Shown: piece by piece, positions 1-10,893 of the stretch
Numbering within the stretch: position 1 is the stretch's first letter
How the letters are laid out: each line of letters opens with the position of its first letter
Assembly (NCBI RefSeq): GCF_905220565.1
Contig: NC_059408.1
Span: 16,898,008 to 16,962,007 of the forward strand
DNA: 64,000 nt
Source: Melitaea cinxia
Lineage: Eukaryota > Arthropoda > Insecta > Lepidoptera > Nymphalidae
Reading direction: 5' to 3'
Notes under the pieces: generated by a model
Told to the model about the DNA's origin: nothing
What the model saw: only the letters and a program-made list of their open reading frames with translations
Database searches by the model: none
Program-made: the position numbers and the translations under genes

Positions 1-224
1 TTTGTTCTAACAGTAGCTAGTTTTTTCAGAAAAAATCGTTACAAATTTGTTACGATTTTTGTTTACGATTTATTATTTATACCTTTTACGCTTGATGAAC
101 CGGATCGACTCAGGTGAGAGGATGCTGTGTTTATATCGTGTAAGTTGTTAGTTGTCATAAATGGTTACATCGGAGGAAATTTTAAAAAAAAAGCTAAGCT
201 GCAGGTACGAGACTAATTTTCCCG
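1..224. other. gene-free start of window
   Basis: AT-rich sequence with no supportable exon and no repeat that recurs elsewhere in the window. Confidence 0.5.
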
Positions 225-478
225 CTCAAAATATGGCCCGATTGGGAAAGTACCCCTTCCTTACAGAAGATCACAGCTAAATAATACGGTTTTTAGGCAA
301 TGTTGTGTTCCTATTGGTGAATAAGGTGACCAGAGATCCTGGGGGGAATTGGGGATAGGGTCGGCAAAGCGCTTGCGATGCTTCTGGTGTTGCAGACGTC
401 AAGATGATAAACTACCGTCATCGCTTATCATCAGATAAGCCGTACGCTTCTTTGCCGGCCTAGTTATATAAAAAAGAC
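225..478 (-). repeat. family D dispersed repeat, reverse orientation
   Basis: It shares blocks with copies at 8605, 35668, 36790, 50931, 54776 and 57408. Read on the minus strand, the diagnostic blocks are AAGCGTACGGCTTA, then GCAACACCAGAAGCATCGCAA, then a segment about an AATCCCC run, and finally the block around GATCTTCTGTAAGG. No coding capacity is seen. The left end fades into unique sequence at about 225. Confidence 0.65.
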
Positions 479-2860
479 TATCTCCTGGTTACTATAGTTG
501 TGTAGATAATACAAAAACTTATTTTCGTGATCTTTGCACATAAATATCTAAGCTCGCTTGTAACCTTATAACCTTTTAAGATAAATTTAAACTAATAAAA
601 TAATGGTTTATTCGGACTTTTAGCTCCTTCTGTTAAATTTCGTTGTTGACTCTTATTTGAACGGACTGTTCTATAGAAACTTATATTTATACTAATAAGG
701 AAGTTGAAAAATACATTAATGTAGCCGAAAATCCAACTGAAATATTTTAGCTTTTCTGGAGGGAAAATGTAAATTTTACCGTTTTGCTCGGCTCGTTAAC
801 TCCAGCGGCTCCGCGTCGTATGTCAAAAGACTGAAATAATCTAATAAATATTTGGAGGCTCTGTCGAAACTTCGCGTACACTTGACCATCATATAAATAT
901 TGTGTTTGAAGTAGAGTTTGCAAATGTTTTGATCTCGTGCCGTATTAAAGCGCGCCCCTTCCTTATTGATTCACGATCAAAGTGTTGTTCCGAAAAGATA
1001 CAAACTTTATACGTGAGGAGTTTCCAGAACTCGAGCGCGGGTAAGCTCGTTTGAAAATTTACTTAATAAGCAAGCACACATCCGTTCTTTATAATTATCT
1101 TATAGCCAAAGATCTGAGTCGTCAGCGTTCTTCGACGCGAGATATCTTTGACGCAATAAACTAATGTCTTTATGCGGAGTCATCTGCACCGAGTCTGTAG
1201 ATCTAGACACAGCTGTGTGGGGGAGCGAGGCATCGTCGCTTGATTCGTATCGGTTCATTACGTTTTTAGAAATTTAATAATTAATCGTTATGTGGTCAAT
1301 TGTCTACACACGCTGATTTATTGATACGGTAATTACACAATGCACCATTTACTTTAAGATCACACAGCATTTTTAAAATTGGGTTATTTTTATATGACCT
1401 TTCGCGTTTATATATATTATAGATGTAAAGTTCGGAACTTTTTTCTAAGTCTCAAACTGCTCTACTCTACAATACACTTGGAAAAGACTCTGTTTACATT
1501 CAGCACACCGTTGTTACAACTACGAAATGCTTAAATGAAAATCTAATTACAACATAATTGACGCCGTTCGTCGCCTCCGGAGCAGCCTCGCAGCTGAATG
1601 TACAGAGCGCGCACTGGGCGCTCGTGCGTGTTCTGTCTCAATTACTTTCATTAATACGACGGCGGTAGTTTGGGCGCGCAGCATCGGAATACAAATCTGC
1701 GGAAGATGTAAATACGAGCAATGAGATGAGAGTGAGCGCCGCATTAATGACACGACGTAAATCTCAGGGAACACGCTGTATATATTTACTATGATAAAAA
1801 CAATGATGGCGGGTTAGTCGTACAGCAACATTTATTAACAAAAAGTATCGCTCACACTTTGGACTGATAAATTTTCATAACTTCGAAATGAAAACAACTA
1901 AACTATAAGCACCCTCACCATTGATTTAATGTAACAAATTATTCAGACATTCAAATAATACGCAGTTACTTCGCTTTTAATTTTTATTTCAATAATTTGA
2001 CTAATAAAATCATTCAAATCATCAAACAAATATAATCATTTAATAAATCTACTAACGCTCCCATCACTTAGTTTTGCGGTTATAGTATGGCTTACTCGTA
2101 GACGCAGGCAGCGCCAGATGATGAGCTAGTCGTGAGGTTGGCAGTCAGCGGCCGGTACTTAGCTTAAAGGCCTCGATAATGAATGCGCCGGAGGGCTCCC
2201 GATGAATATTTACATTTATCGACAGGCAGCTCGTCGGAAAACTCAGGCTTATGCGCCCGCCGAATATATTACCTGTTTTTATTTACCCTTGCCTCGCCGC
2301 TTACACAGATTACGAATTTGGATAACACGCAGCTTAAGTCCACAGAGCAATTCTATAGCATGTGGCCTTGACATAATACAAAACAAATTAATGGGATACG
2401 CAAAAAATTACTTAAAATTAGCCTACAGTACTTAACATATTACTGTTGTGACACCCATCCACGGGCTCCGCTAAAATTGTAAGTATATAAGAATAAATTT
2501 CAAATTTACCGCCTACTAATTTTAAATCATTTGTTATAAAGTTATAACATTTCACAATCATAAGACAGTGTAGGAAAACTAGCGGCTGCAAAGTAACAAC
2601 CATCAAACGAATCAACTGTGAACCACTTCTAATTTACATTAATGACTTCTATTGTACATCCTAAAATTATCATCAGATAATCACCAAGTATGAGACGATA
2701 TTATCTTAATATATATAAATTACGCGTTACGTTGTTTTACCGCGATGGACTCCTAAACTACTTAACTGATTTTAATCAAATTTGCACACCGTGTGCATTT
2801 TATCCAACTTGAAAGATAGGGTATATTTGATTTTGATATATGTAATTATTTATTATATTA
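479..2860. other. gene-free flank
   Basis: I see no exon with convincing splice sites or protein similarity. Short open frames here have no recognisable domain. A moderately GC-rich patch lies at 1555-1680 and another at 2090-2180. Neither has a gene attached. Confidence 0.5.
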
Positions 2861-3132
2861 AAACAAAGATAACAAATGCCCTCACACAAGCTCTTAAGTT
2901 GAAATGGCAGTGGGCAGGTCACGTTTCGAGATACACAGACAGCAGGTGGACAATTATCACTACAAGATGGAAAGGGCCAATCGGAAAAAGAAGGGTAGGG
3001 AGACCAAAAAGACAATGTGCAGACGATATAACCCAATTATTAGGAAAAGACTGGCCAACTATCAGCAGGGACAGAGATGAGTGGAAAGGACTGGAGGAGG
3101 CCTTCACCCGAGGAGGGGTCCATATCCAATAG
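2861..3132 (+). pseudogene. RTE-clade LINE, C-terminal remnant of the reverse transcriptase ORF
   Basis: The plus-strand frame reads as the far C-terminus of an RTE-type endonuclease/reverse transcriptase. It has the WAGHVSR motif, then GKRRVGRPKR, then DDI, then the terminal motif DRDEWKGLEEAF just before the stop at 3130-3132. This block is diagnostic of insect RTE elements. Everything upstream (endonuclease and polymerase core) is missing, as expected of a 5'-truncated LINE copy. A family B element starts almost directly after the stop codon. It is non-functional. Confidence 0.75.
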
Positions 3133-3134
3133 CA

Positions 3135-3746
3135 ATAATTGTGTTTGCTCGCAAACGAAAAAAAAAACCGACTTCAGTTACATCGAAGAGTTAATACAAC
3201 GTAGATTGACGAAAAAATAGTCAAGTAACTACGCGTTATCAAAGATTACTCAAAAAGTAGTTATCAGATCTCGATAAAATTTATATGTAACCACATGATA
3301 AATATCAGCTTTCGATTAAATTAAAAATTATCAAAATCGATACACCCAGTAAAAAGTTATTGCGAATTTTCGAGAGTTTCTCTCGATTTCTCTAAGATCC
3401 GATCATCAGATCCTAGTTTCCTTATCATGGTACCAAACTAGAGATATCTCCTTTCCAACAAAAAAAGAATTATCAAAATCGGTATATCCAGTAGAAAGTT
3501 ATGGGGTATAATACAACGTAGGTCGACGAAAAAAGCGTCAAGTAAAAATGCATTATTAGATATAACTCGAAAAGTAGTTGTTAGATCTCAAATAAATTTA
3601 AATGGGACCAATTGACACACACCACCTTTCGATTAAAAAAAAATTGTCGAAATCGGTCCACCCGGTCAAAAGTTCTGATGTAACATACATAAAAAAAAAT
3701 ACAGTCGAATTGAGAACCTCCTCCTTTTTTGGAAGTCGGTTAAAAA
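3135..3746 (-). mobile_element. family B inverted-end element, copy 1
   Basis: A near-complete copy in reverse orientation. It opens with the terminal hairpin GTTTGCTCGCAAAC, then AACCGACTTC, and closes with GAAGTCGGTT. The two AACCGACTTC blocks form the inverted ends. The interior is non-coding and AT-rich and aligns with the copies at 9751, 11947 and 22364. The copy lies 2 bp after the RTE remnant. Confidence 0.7.
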
Positions 3747-4471
3747 AAAAATAACATACTAACATTTAGATAATAAGCAAATCATTCATAACTAACCAAA
3801 CACTAACAAACATTTGAAATGGAAATTAAGGATAAGGAAATAAAAGCTTTTTTATTTTTTATTTATTTATTTTTTTTTTTTTTTTTATTTATATGTAATT
3901 ATTATATTTAAGAAAAAAAGTAAGGCGGTACGAAGTTCGTCACGTCAGCTAGCATTGTTATATATATTTGTTAATATTTTTTGTTCCTTCTTACGTTAGC
4001 TTGAGACTGGTTGAGTTAAGATAAAAATAGCATATCTAACGTATGTGCGCTTTAACATTCAATTAATTGAATAATAAGTGTTAGTCACGGGAGAAACCAA
4101 TTCCTCCTTCATTTCAACTCTGTCGTTTCAATTTGTTCATTCCTACAAAATAACATGATCTTTATTCGCTTGAGTTACACTTTCCAACACTTACTTCCTG
4201 TATCAACCCCCGCATAATTTATCCTACCTCCATCATCAGGCCAAGTTCAAATTATCATAACGTAGAGTCACGGAAACTCAGCTAAAGAAGAATACATGAC
4301 TTGTAGCATTACCTCACATTATGTATGTAGATAAAAACCTGCTACTATTAAAGATAATATTAAATTTATGAAATAAACTAATGCACATGCATACTATGTT
4401 GTATGCATGCAATTTGTGTTATTATTATTGAATGTTTGTTTTTATGAATTTTAATGAATTTTTTAAGTGTG
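3747..4471. other. gene-free, AT-rich
   Basis: Poly(A/T) tracts lie around 3845-3905. I recognise nothing else. Confidence 0.45.
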
Positions 4472-4920
4472 ATTATTTATTGATTATTTTATATTTAAAC
4501 ATTTTTGAATATCATATCAAAAATTGACCGCTCCAGCGGGATTCGAACCCGCGTCTCCGACTGACCGTGTCGGCGCTCTAGCCAATTAAGCTATGGAACG
4601 ATGTACCCGCTAGAGCGAAATTTTTGATATGATGATTTTTATTTTCGGTTTAAGCGAACCGTGGCGCCGTCTGTAGTGAGTTCTTTACAGAGACCCGTAA
4701 CTATTCAAAGTTTCATATTACAATGAAAATCTTTGACAGAAGACGACACCATGCTATTTTTAATATGTACGATTTTATTTTTGTGTTACCCTCACATTAG
4801 GAATTCTAAACATTTTTGAATATCATATCAAAAATTGACCGCTCCAGCGGGATTCGAACCCGCGTCTCCGACTGACTTGTATTTTATATTTATTAATTAT
4901 TTATTGATTATTTTATATTT
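4472..4920 (-). mobile_element. family T: direct dimer of tRNA-like units, with flanking 25-bp direct repeat
   Basis: A complete tRNA-like hairpin unit (4511-4633) is followed by a linker and then the first part of a second unit in the same orientation (about 4800-4877, cut inside the anticodon arm). The linker carries a CATTAGGAATTCTAAACA block that also precedes the copies at 10281 and 58670. An identical 25-bp AT-rich segment occurs at 4472-4496 and 4896-4920. It looks like an unusually long target-site duplication, although low complexity weakens that reading. Confidence 0.6.
4528..4600 (-). repeat. 73-nt tRNA-like cloverleaf in a family T unit
   Basis: On the minus strand the 73 nt fold as a canonical tRNA. 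There is a 7-bp acceptor stem (CGTTCCA with TGGAGCG, one G-T pair), T8 A9, a D arm GCTT/GAGC, an anticodon arm CCGAC/GTCGG with a 7-nt loop ACGGTCA, a 4-nt variable loop, and a T arm GCGGG/CCCGC with loop TTCGAAT. A-box- and B-box-like sequences are present. Position 33 is C rather than the universal U, and the anticodon would be GGT, so a working tRNA gene is unlikely. Inverted repeats ATCATATCAAAAATT (4511-4525, 4619-4633) bracket it. Confidence 0.7.
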
Positions 4921-7639
4921 TTTTGATTATTTGGATTTAATTGAATTGTATAAATTATTTGTTAAATTTAATGTTATTTGTTTACAAAAATCTATAGATA
5001 GAAGTAGATTTGGTGATCAACTTAACTAACGCATTGGTGGCTGTAATGTTAGTTTTAAGTTTTTTATGCATAAATAAATAAATAAATAAATAAATAAATG
5101 TTACTTTAACCACCTTTCACTTGTGCAGCGCTCCTGTATACAAAATAGTGGCAGTCGGTCACTTCAGCCTATCGCAGTCCACTGCTGGAGCCAAGTTTGC
5201 GCCAGACATCCTGGTTATCCGCAACCCTCATCCAGCCACCACCAACCATCTTACGTAGATCGATAAATTTCAAAATATTGAAGGAAATAAATAAATCCAT
5301 CATTACATCGCTTCTCTAATATTGTATTTCAATTTGATTTTGTAATTTTTAGACGTCAATGCTCCAAGCTGAGAGAGCGCAAAGGACGGTACTGAAGGTT
5401 ATATCGTGAACCTTTTAGATACTGGACGGAGTTGTATAATTAATGTAAAGTACTGTGGCTTTTTATTCAAAGCTCTATTCTCGGAGAATACCGCAAGAAG
5501 AACCCAACAAAAAGGAGAACTGACAAAATTTGTACAATTGAGAAACACATAACTCAGCCGGAGCACAAAAGCTCATATAGACACAAGTGCATACACATAG
5601 ACACACATTAAATATATGTTTTATAAACACACTAAGTCGCCTAATCAACGGACTTAGTTGTAACGCATTACAAAAAAAAAAATTATCTGAGGATGCAGGT
5701 GTGACGTTTTATTCGCTCGCGGGACGATCGCTCAAATCGCGTACCTATCGCTCGCCAAACGCGATCCGTCGCTCTATCGAATCGAATATGGCCTGACTAG
5801 CCATTGCTGTCTTAACGTGCTTACGCTTTCATTTATAACTGTTATAATTTTATGTTTATTTTTATTGCTTAATCTACTGTTAATTAAGTTTTAAGTATTG
5901 TATGATCTGTCCTAAGGTTAAGATTTTGCACACTTGCGTTACTTATTGACTGTATTTCGTTATTAAAGCTAACTGTTTAGATACCTACATCAAAATCTCG
6001 ATCTTTTACTGGATTTTATGAATGAGAAATTCAAGGAGAAGTGGTCAGAAAAGCTGTCACAGCTATCGGTTTCAAATAAAACTATAAATTCAACAGTACA
6101 AATGTGGATTGTAATCGTAAAACTTCGACGCAATGCCACTAGTCGACGTGAATATTAGCTTGTACTTTAAAGTGTCAGATATAATTAAATCCACTTCATT
6201 CGAGTTATTGTGGCGTGTAGTTGGGTAAAGTTATTATGACATAATTTTTTTATTTTTATTAATAATACCTAATTGTGGGTGCATTAAATATATGTAATAA
6301 AATTACGAATCTATTGTGTGATAAGGAGTTATATCTAGCACACAAAATATTTTTAGGAATATCTAAATTAATATTGCATACCAAAGAAGGGTCAATAATT
6401 AATTATTTTGGAAAGGAATATTTGATCTCACACAAAACGACGATTGTATACTTGAATACTTACCATATTGTTAATATAAAATACGTACATACATACGATA
6501 TAATTATGATGATGGACTTACAGTGCAGAATTACACTTTACATTTGCTTCTTTATGATCAAACTTTCTTTATTTCCATTCAATAACTTGCGGCAGCTTGA
6601 TCCGAAAATAATGAAGTAGCTTTAACTGCGAACTTTAAATGTACTTCACATTTGTTGCAATGACTATCATTATTGTACGTATGTGAGTCAGTTTAATCTC
6701 AAGTGGTCATAGCCGTCTGAAGCTCACGTCGACGAGTTATAACAGCATGCAAGTGTAGCGCTACTAAGCCGAAAGTTTTCGTGAACGCTTAATATATTTC
6801 GCCAGTGTTCGAGGCGACGCCAAGCTCGGCCGCGCTTTGTCGGCCGCCATATTGCTTCCGCCGGCGCTGCGCCTAAACTCATATTAAAAATTGACTCCTC
6901 GCCCGCCTCCCTCGCACACAAATTCGACTTTTAATGAGTTCCACTTTGTAAGATAAACAAATTACCTTTATGTCCGGACACTCGGCATTTATCTAGTTCG
7001 TGCAAATTTGAATCCGCCCCACGCCCCTCGCCCGTCAACCTCGCCGGCAACCGCTCCCGACTGCAATTTACTTCAGAACTTACGCTTCATTCAATTCGCC
7101 GTGTGGAGTGCTTCATTCGTATTTATTGTCGCGCGACTCCGTTCAGCGCGGCGGCGGTCGAGGCGAGCGCTGTTTCAAACGCAAAATTACATTTGTTCAC
7201 TTTTATGAGGGACGAGATGATGTGGGTGATTTTGTATGCATTTGTCTTTTATAATATACTTTATTGCACTCAAAAAATTGATATAAAACATACAATAATA
7301 GAAAGGTTTATGGCAAAGGTGGACTTATCTCTGAAAGAGATTTCTTCCAGTCAACCCATGGTCATGAGTAAGTGTTTCATATAGCGAGGCAAACAGTGCA
7401 AGAAGTATTCATTCAGAAGAAAATAAAAAATAAATAATAAATATTAAAAAAAAAACACCAAAGAAAAAATAAATAAAATAAAAGAATAAAATTTATATAT
7501 ATATACAAAAATGTAACATACTACATATTAATAAATACATATAAAGATACATACCAAAATACAAATATACTTATACATATACATACTCACTATAATATAT
7601 AAGTAAATACATACATATTCTATAAAATACAGATGATTA
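4921..7639. other. gene-free flank with an (AAAT)n tract and one RTE tail
   Basis: A simple (AAAT)n run lies at about 5071-5100 and probably marks a retroposon tail. 5145-5262 is listed separately. 6720-7200 is moderately GC-rich without a gene. 7430-7640 is low-complexity A/T sequence. Confidence 0.45.
5145..5262 (-). mobile_element. very short 5'-truncated RTE LINE 3' end
   Basis: The minus strand reads GGGWMRVADNQDVWRKLG, the conserved C-terminus of insect RTE reverse transcriptases. It is followed by the typical CAGTGGACTGCGATAGGCTGA tail. Only about 115 bp remain. It is a sister of the copy at 8223-8329. Confidence 0.65.
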
Positions 7640-7910
7640 CACATTAGCTAGTGAAAGCAAGTGTTTCTTTAATTTATATTTAAAGGAAACAAGGGAAGGA
7701 CTAGTTTGAATGACTCTTGGGAGTTTGTTCCATAGTATGGAGGCGCGTACCGAATAAGAATTTAACTTAAATTTTGTATTACATTTCGGTATGTCTAGCT
7801 TAGCTGTAATGCCAGGGCGCCTGGAACGAGTAGGAGAGGGCAGTAGGTGAAATCGGGATCGAAGATACGATGGCGCATTTGGATCGTGAAGGATATTAAA
7901 GAGAGTGGAA
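7640..7910 (-). pseudogene. LINE reverse-transcriptase C-terminal remnant
   Basis: A minus-strand frame contains SRRPGITAKLDIPKC and further on SYSVRASILWNKLP. This resembles the region after the polymerase core of CR1/Jockey-type LINEs, where the end of the ORF at 61018 has RNSFFIRGAKSLNSV. There is no start, no catalytic core and no intact end. It is a degenerate fragment. Confidence 0.5.
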
Positions 7911-8045
7911 AGGATTTATCTTTCATCGCTTGAAAAATACTTTAAACATTAAACTTAAAACGTTCCTCGTGAAATGTATTTTAATTAGTATAAGCGACTC
8001 ACATTCTCTATGATCTCTCATCTCTATGATATTACATCTGTACAA

Positions 8046-8434
8046 AAAGTTAGCAGATAACTTCGTCGTTTATGAATGATTTTGATAATTCTTTTTCTTT
8101 TTATTAGAAAGGAGAGATCCCAACAGTGGTACCATGATAAAGAAACCAAGATCAGCCAGAATCTGATGATGGCATCCCAGAGAAATCGAGGGGAATCTTC
8201 GAAAATCGTAGTTGCGACTAGTCAGTCAGCTCAGCCTATTGCAGTCCTCCACATAGGCCTCCTCAAGTTCGCGTCAAACATCCCGGTTTTTCGCAATCCT
8301 CATCCAGCCTACACCGGCAATCTTACGTACGACTAGTGCGTTTGTTAATACTTTTCGTCTACTTACGTAGTACTACTCATACTTGTCGATGCAACTGAAG
8401 CCGTTTTTTTTTTGTTTGCTAGTAAACACAATTA
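8046..8434 (+). mobile_element. family B, diverged subfamily, 5'-incomplete (copy 2)
   Basis: It matches the copies at 32465 and 34989 better than the main family B (CTTCGTCGTTTATGAA, then GATGGCATCCCAGAG, then the T-rich run before GTTTGCTAG). It ends in AAACACAATTA. The left inverted end is missing. A 107-bp RTE tail is inserted at 8223-8329. Confidence 0.6.
8223..8329 (-). mobile_element. 107-bp RTE LINE 3' end with 8-bp target-site duplication
   Basis: CGACTAGT is present at 8215-8222 and again at 8330-8337. Between the two copies, the minus strand reads GWMRIAKNRDV, a stop, then RELEEAYV, which is the RTE C-terminus and its tail. Removing one duplication plus the insert restores the continuous host family B sequence. 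The 5' truncation, the protein remnant and the duplication together show a retrotransposed LINE end. Confidence 0.75.
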
Positions 8435-8604
8435 CACTTTGATGAATCAATTTAAAATATTTTTACAGATGCACAAAAAGATCTTTCTAAATGAAAGGCT
8501 TAAATTTAACCTACTTACAATACAAATACAAAAGAGGTCTATGCCCAGCAGTAAGATATTACAAGCTGAAGCGTAGTAATAAAAGAATGCGATAGTCTAC
8601 CATT

Positions 8605-8790
8605 TTTTTAAACAAGCGTACGGCTTACCATAGCTTCTAGACGCCTGCAACACCAGAAGTACTGCAAAAGCGTTGCCGGCCGTACCCCCAATCCCCTCGG
8701 AGGTCTGGTCATCGCACTCACCATAGGAACACAACACTGCTTAAAATCAGTATTATTTAATCCCCCAATCGTGCTGCTCCAGGTATTGAC
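8605..8790 (+). repeat. family D, partial
   Basis: It shares AACAAGCGTACGGCT, CTGCAACACCAGAAG and CTGCTCCAGG blocks with the other D copies. An internal part is missing relative to the copy at 54776. Confidence 0.6.
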
Positions 8791-9287
8791 TACATGCTTA
8801 TCTCATTTTTTCTTTCCAATTATATTCACATGTATAATATATTATTTATATAGCTTTATATCATATGTTTATATCAGTATATAATATCGTGTACTTTAGT
8901 TTTATTACTTTAGAAACACAGTGCACTGTTAACTGTTAATTGTTTTTGCTGCACTGCTTATCACATAAATTGTATCTATTTTTTTTTGTAAATAAATAAA
9001 TAAATTTAAATAAAATTTGAATAATAAAATCTGATAATAAATGTTATTCTGTATTTTATTTTAAGTGAACTTGTGTTGTTCTTATGAGAAATAACCTTCT
9101 TTAAACTCAATATGACTGATAATAATTTTAATTTTATCAATCGATCCGTCTTTTAGACCACGTGTCATTACACGTCACAATATTAAAATCCGACGCTGGG
9201 TATTATCCAAATAACTCTTTTTATCTGAGTAATAAATTCTAGGATATTAATTGATTAAACGTATTCATTATATAACTTATAAATATA
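8791..9287. other. gene-free, AT-rich
   Basis: It holds an (AAAT)-like run near 8990-9010 and nothing else that I recognise. Confidence 0.4.
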
Positions 9288-9590
9288 CTAGCTAACCCCG
9301 CAAACGTTGTCCTGCCATATATATTATTAACCCCCTTAGCCCCCCCCCCTATGCTTAGGAATATGAAAAATAGATGCGTGCCGATTTAGTGACGCACAAA
9401 ATTTCATGAAAATCGGTCCAGCCAGTGATACGAGGATTTTATATATAAGATTAATACTAGCTGCGTTGCCAGTTGCGGATTTCCGATCCCGTGGGAATGT
9501 CCGGATAATAAGTAGCCTATGTTTAATTAAAATCGGTTCTGTAGTTTTTAAGTGAAAGAGTAACAAACATACATACATAAATGCTTACAA
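9288..9590 (-). mobile_element. two Helitron-like 3' termini (reverse orientation)
   Basis: On the minus strand CTAG preceded by GC-rich, hairpin-prone sequence occurs at 9291-9294 (GTTTGCGGGGTTAGCTAG) and near 9458 (GCAACGCAGCTAG), each followed by T. The sequence between and beyond them (AAAATCGGTCCAG, AAATCGGTTCTGTAG) is typical non-autonomous filler. The outer ends cannot be fixed from one copy. Confidence 0.4.
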
Positions 9591-10280
9591 ACTTTCATAT
9601 TTATAATGTAAGTGGGATGTAAATTATCTCCAATTACGGGTGGTAAATCTGGTGCCGTACCATAACATACAGATGAAGGTAGAACTGCCTTAAACTTTAT
9701 TTATATATATATTTTAACCATTTTGTCCAACACAGTGGTCATTTACTATATTTTTAACCGACTTCCAAAAAAGGAGGAGGTTCTCAATTCGACTGTATTT
9801 TTTTTTAATGTATGTTACTTCAGAACTCTTGACTGGGTGGAGCGATTTCGACAAATTTTCTTTCAATCGAAAGGTGGTGTGTGTCATTTGGTTCTATTTA
9901 AATTTGTTTGAGATCTAACGACTACTTTTCGAGTTATATCTAATAATGCGATTTTACTTGACACTTTTTTCGTCGACCTACGTTGTATTATACCGCAAAA
10001 CTTTCTACTGGATGTACCGATTTTGATAATTCTTTTCTTGTTAGAAAGGAGATATCCCTAGTTTGGTACCATGATAAGGAAGGGAATCTGGATCAGGATC
10101 TGATGATGGAATCCCAGAGAAATCGAGGGAAACTCTCGAAAATCCACAATAACTTTTTACTGGGTGTACCGATTTTGATAATTTTTAATTTAATCGAAAG
10201 CTGATGTTTATCATGATTTTACATATAAATTTTATTGAGATCTAATCATTACTTTTTGAGTAATCTTTGAAAACGCGTAG

Positions 10281-10793
10281 TAAAATATCTACGATTTTAT
10301 TTTTGTGTACCCACACATTAGGAATTCTAAACATTTTTGAATATCATATCAAAAATTGACTGCTCCAGCGGGGTTCGAACCCGCGTCTCCGACTGACCGT
10401 GTCGGCGCACTAGCAAATTAAGCTATGGAACGATGTACCCGCTAGATCGAAATTTTCAAAAATAATATTTAAAAATGTTTAGAATTCCTAATGTGTGGGT
10501 ATACAAAAATACAATCGTAGATATTTAAAAATAGCATGTTGTTGTCTCCTGTCAAAGATTTTCATTGTAATATGAAACTTTGAATAGTTACGGGTTTCTG
10601 TAAAGAGCTCACTATTGACGGCGCCACGGTTCGCTTTAACCGAATATAAAAATTATCAGATCAAAAATTTCGCTCTAGCGGGTACATCGTTCCATAGCTT
10701 AATTGGCTAGTGCGCCGTCACGGTCAGTCGGAGACGTGGGTTCGAACCCCGCTGGAGCGGTCAATTTTTGATATGATATTCAAAAATGTTTAG
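10281..10793 (+). mobile_element. family T: inverted dimer with two tRNA-like units
   Basis: AACGCGTAG flanks the insert (10272-10280 and 10794-10802). The left half has a tRNA-like unit on the minus strand, enclosed by ~57-bp inverted repeats (about 10281-10338 and 10474-10528) with few mismatches. The right half has the linker in reverse and a complete 73-nt tRNA-like unit on the plus strand (10688-10760). The arrangement is head-to-head, unlike the direct dimer at 4472-4920. Confidence 0.65.
10688..10760 (+). repeat. 73-nt tRNA-like cloverleaf in family T
   Basis: It has the same length and arm layout as the unit at 4528-4600. The T loop TTCGAAC is intact. Small changes in the D and anticodon stems weaken pairing. 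C33 again replaces U33, so it is read as a tRNA-derived repeat and not as a gene. Confidence 0.6.
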
Positions 10794-10893
10794 AACGCGT
10801 AGTTACTTGACTATTTTTCGTCGATCTACGTTGTATTACTCGTCGATGTAATTGAAGTCGGTTCTTTTTTCGTTTGCGAGCAAACACAATTAT

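Larger units (their letters stand above)
9751..10893 (+). mobile_element. family B, copy 3, split by a family T insertion
   Basis: The left end is TTTTTAACCGACTTCC and the right end is GAAGTCGGTT, a T run, then GTTTGCGAGCAAACACAATTAT. The inner part aligns with the other long copies. At 10281-10793 a family T element interrupts it. The host sequence resumes at the duplicated AACGCGTAG. Confidence 0.75.

Noticed and set aside
4528..4600. Calling the cloverleaf a functional tRNA-Thr (GGT) gene
   Set aside because: Position 33 is C, eukaryotes rarely use a GGT anticodon, the same unit recurs in decayed and dimeric forms in the window, and it is bracketed by inverted repeats.
6275..6619. A 114-codon plus-strand open frame
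   Set aside because: AT-rich codons, no domain, no splice or promoter context; treated as chance.
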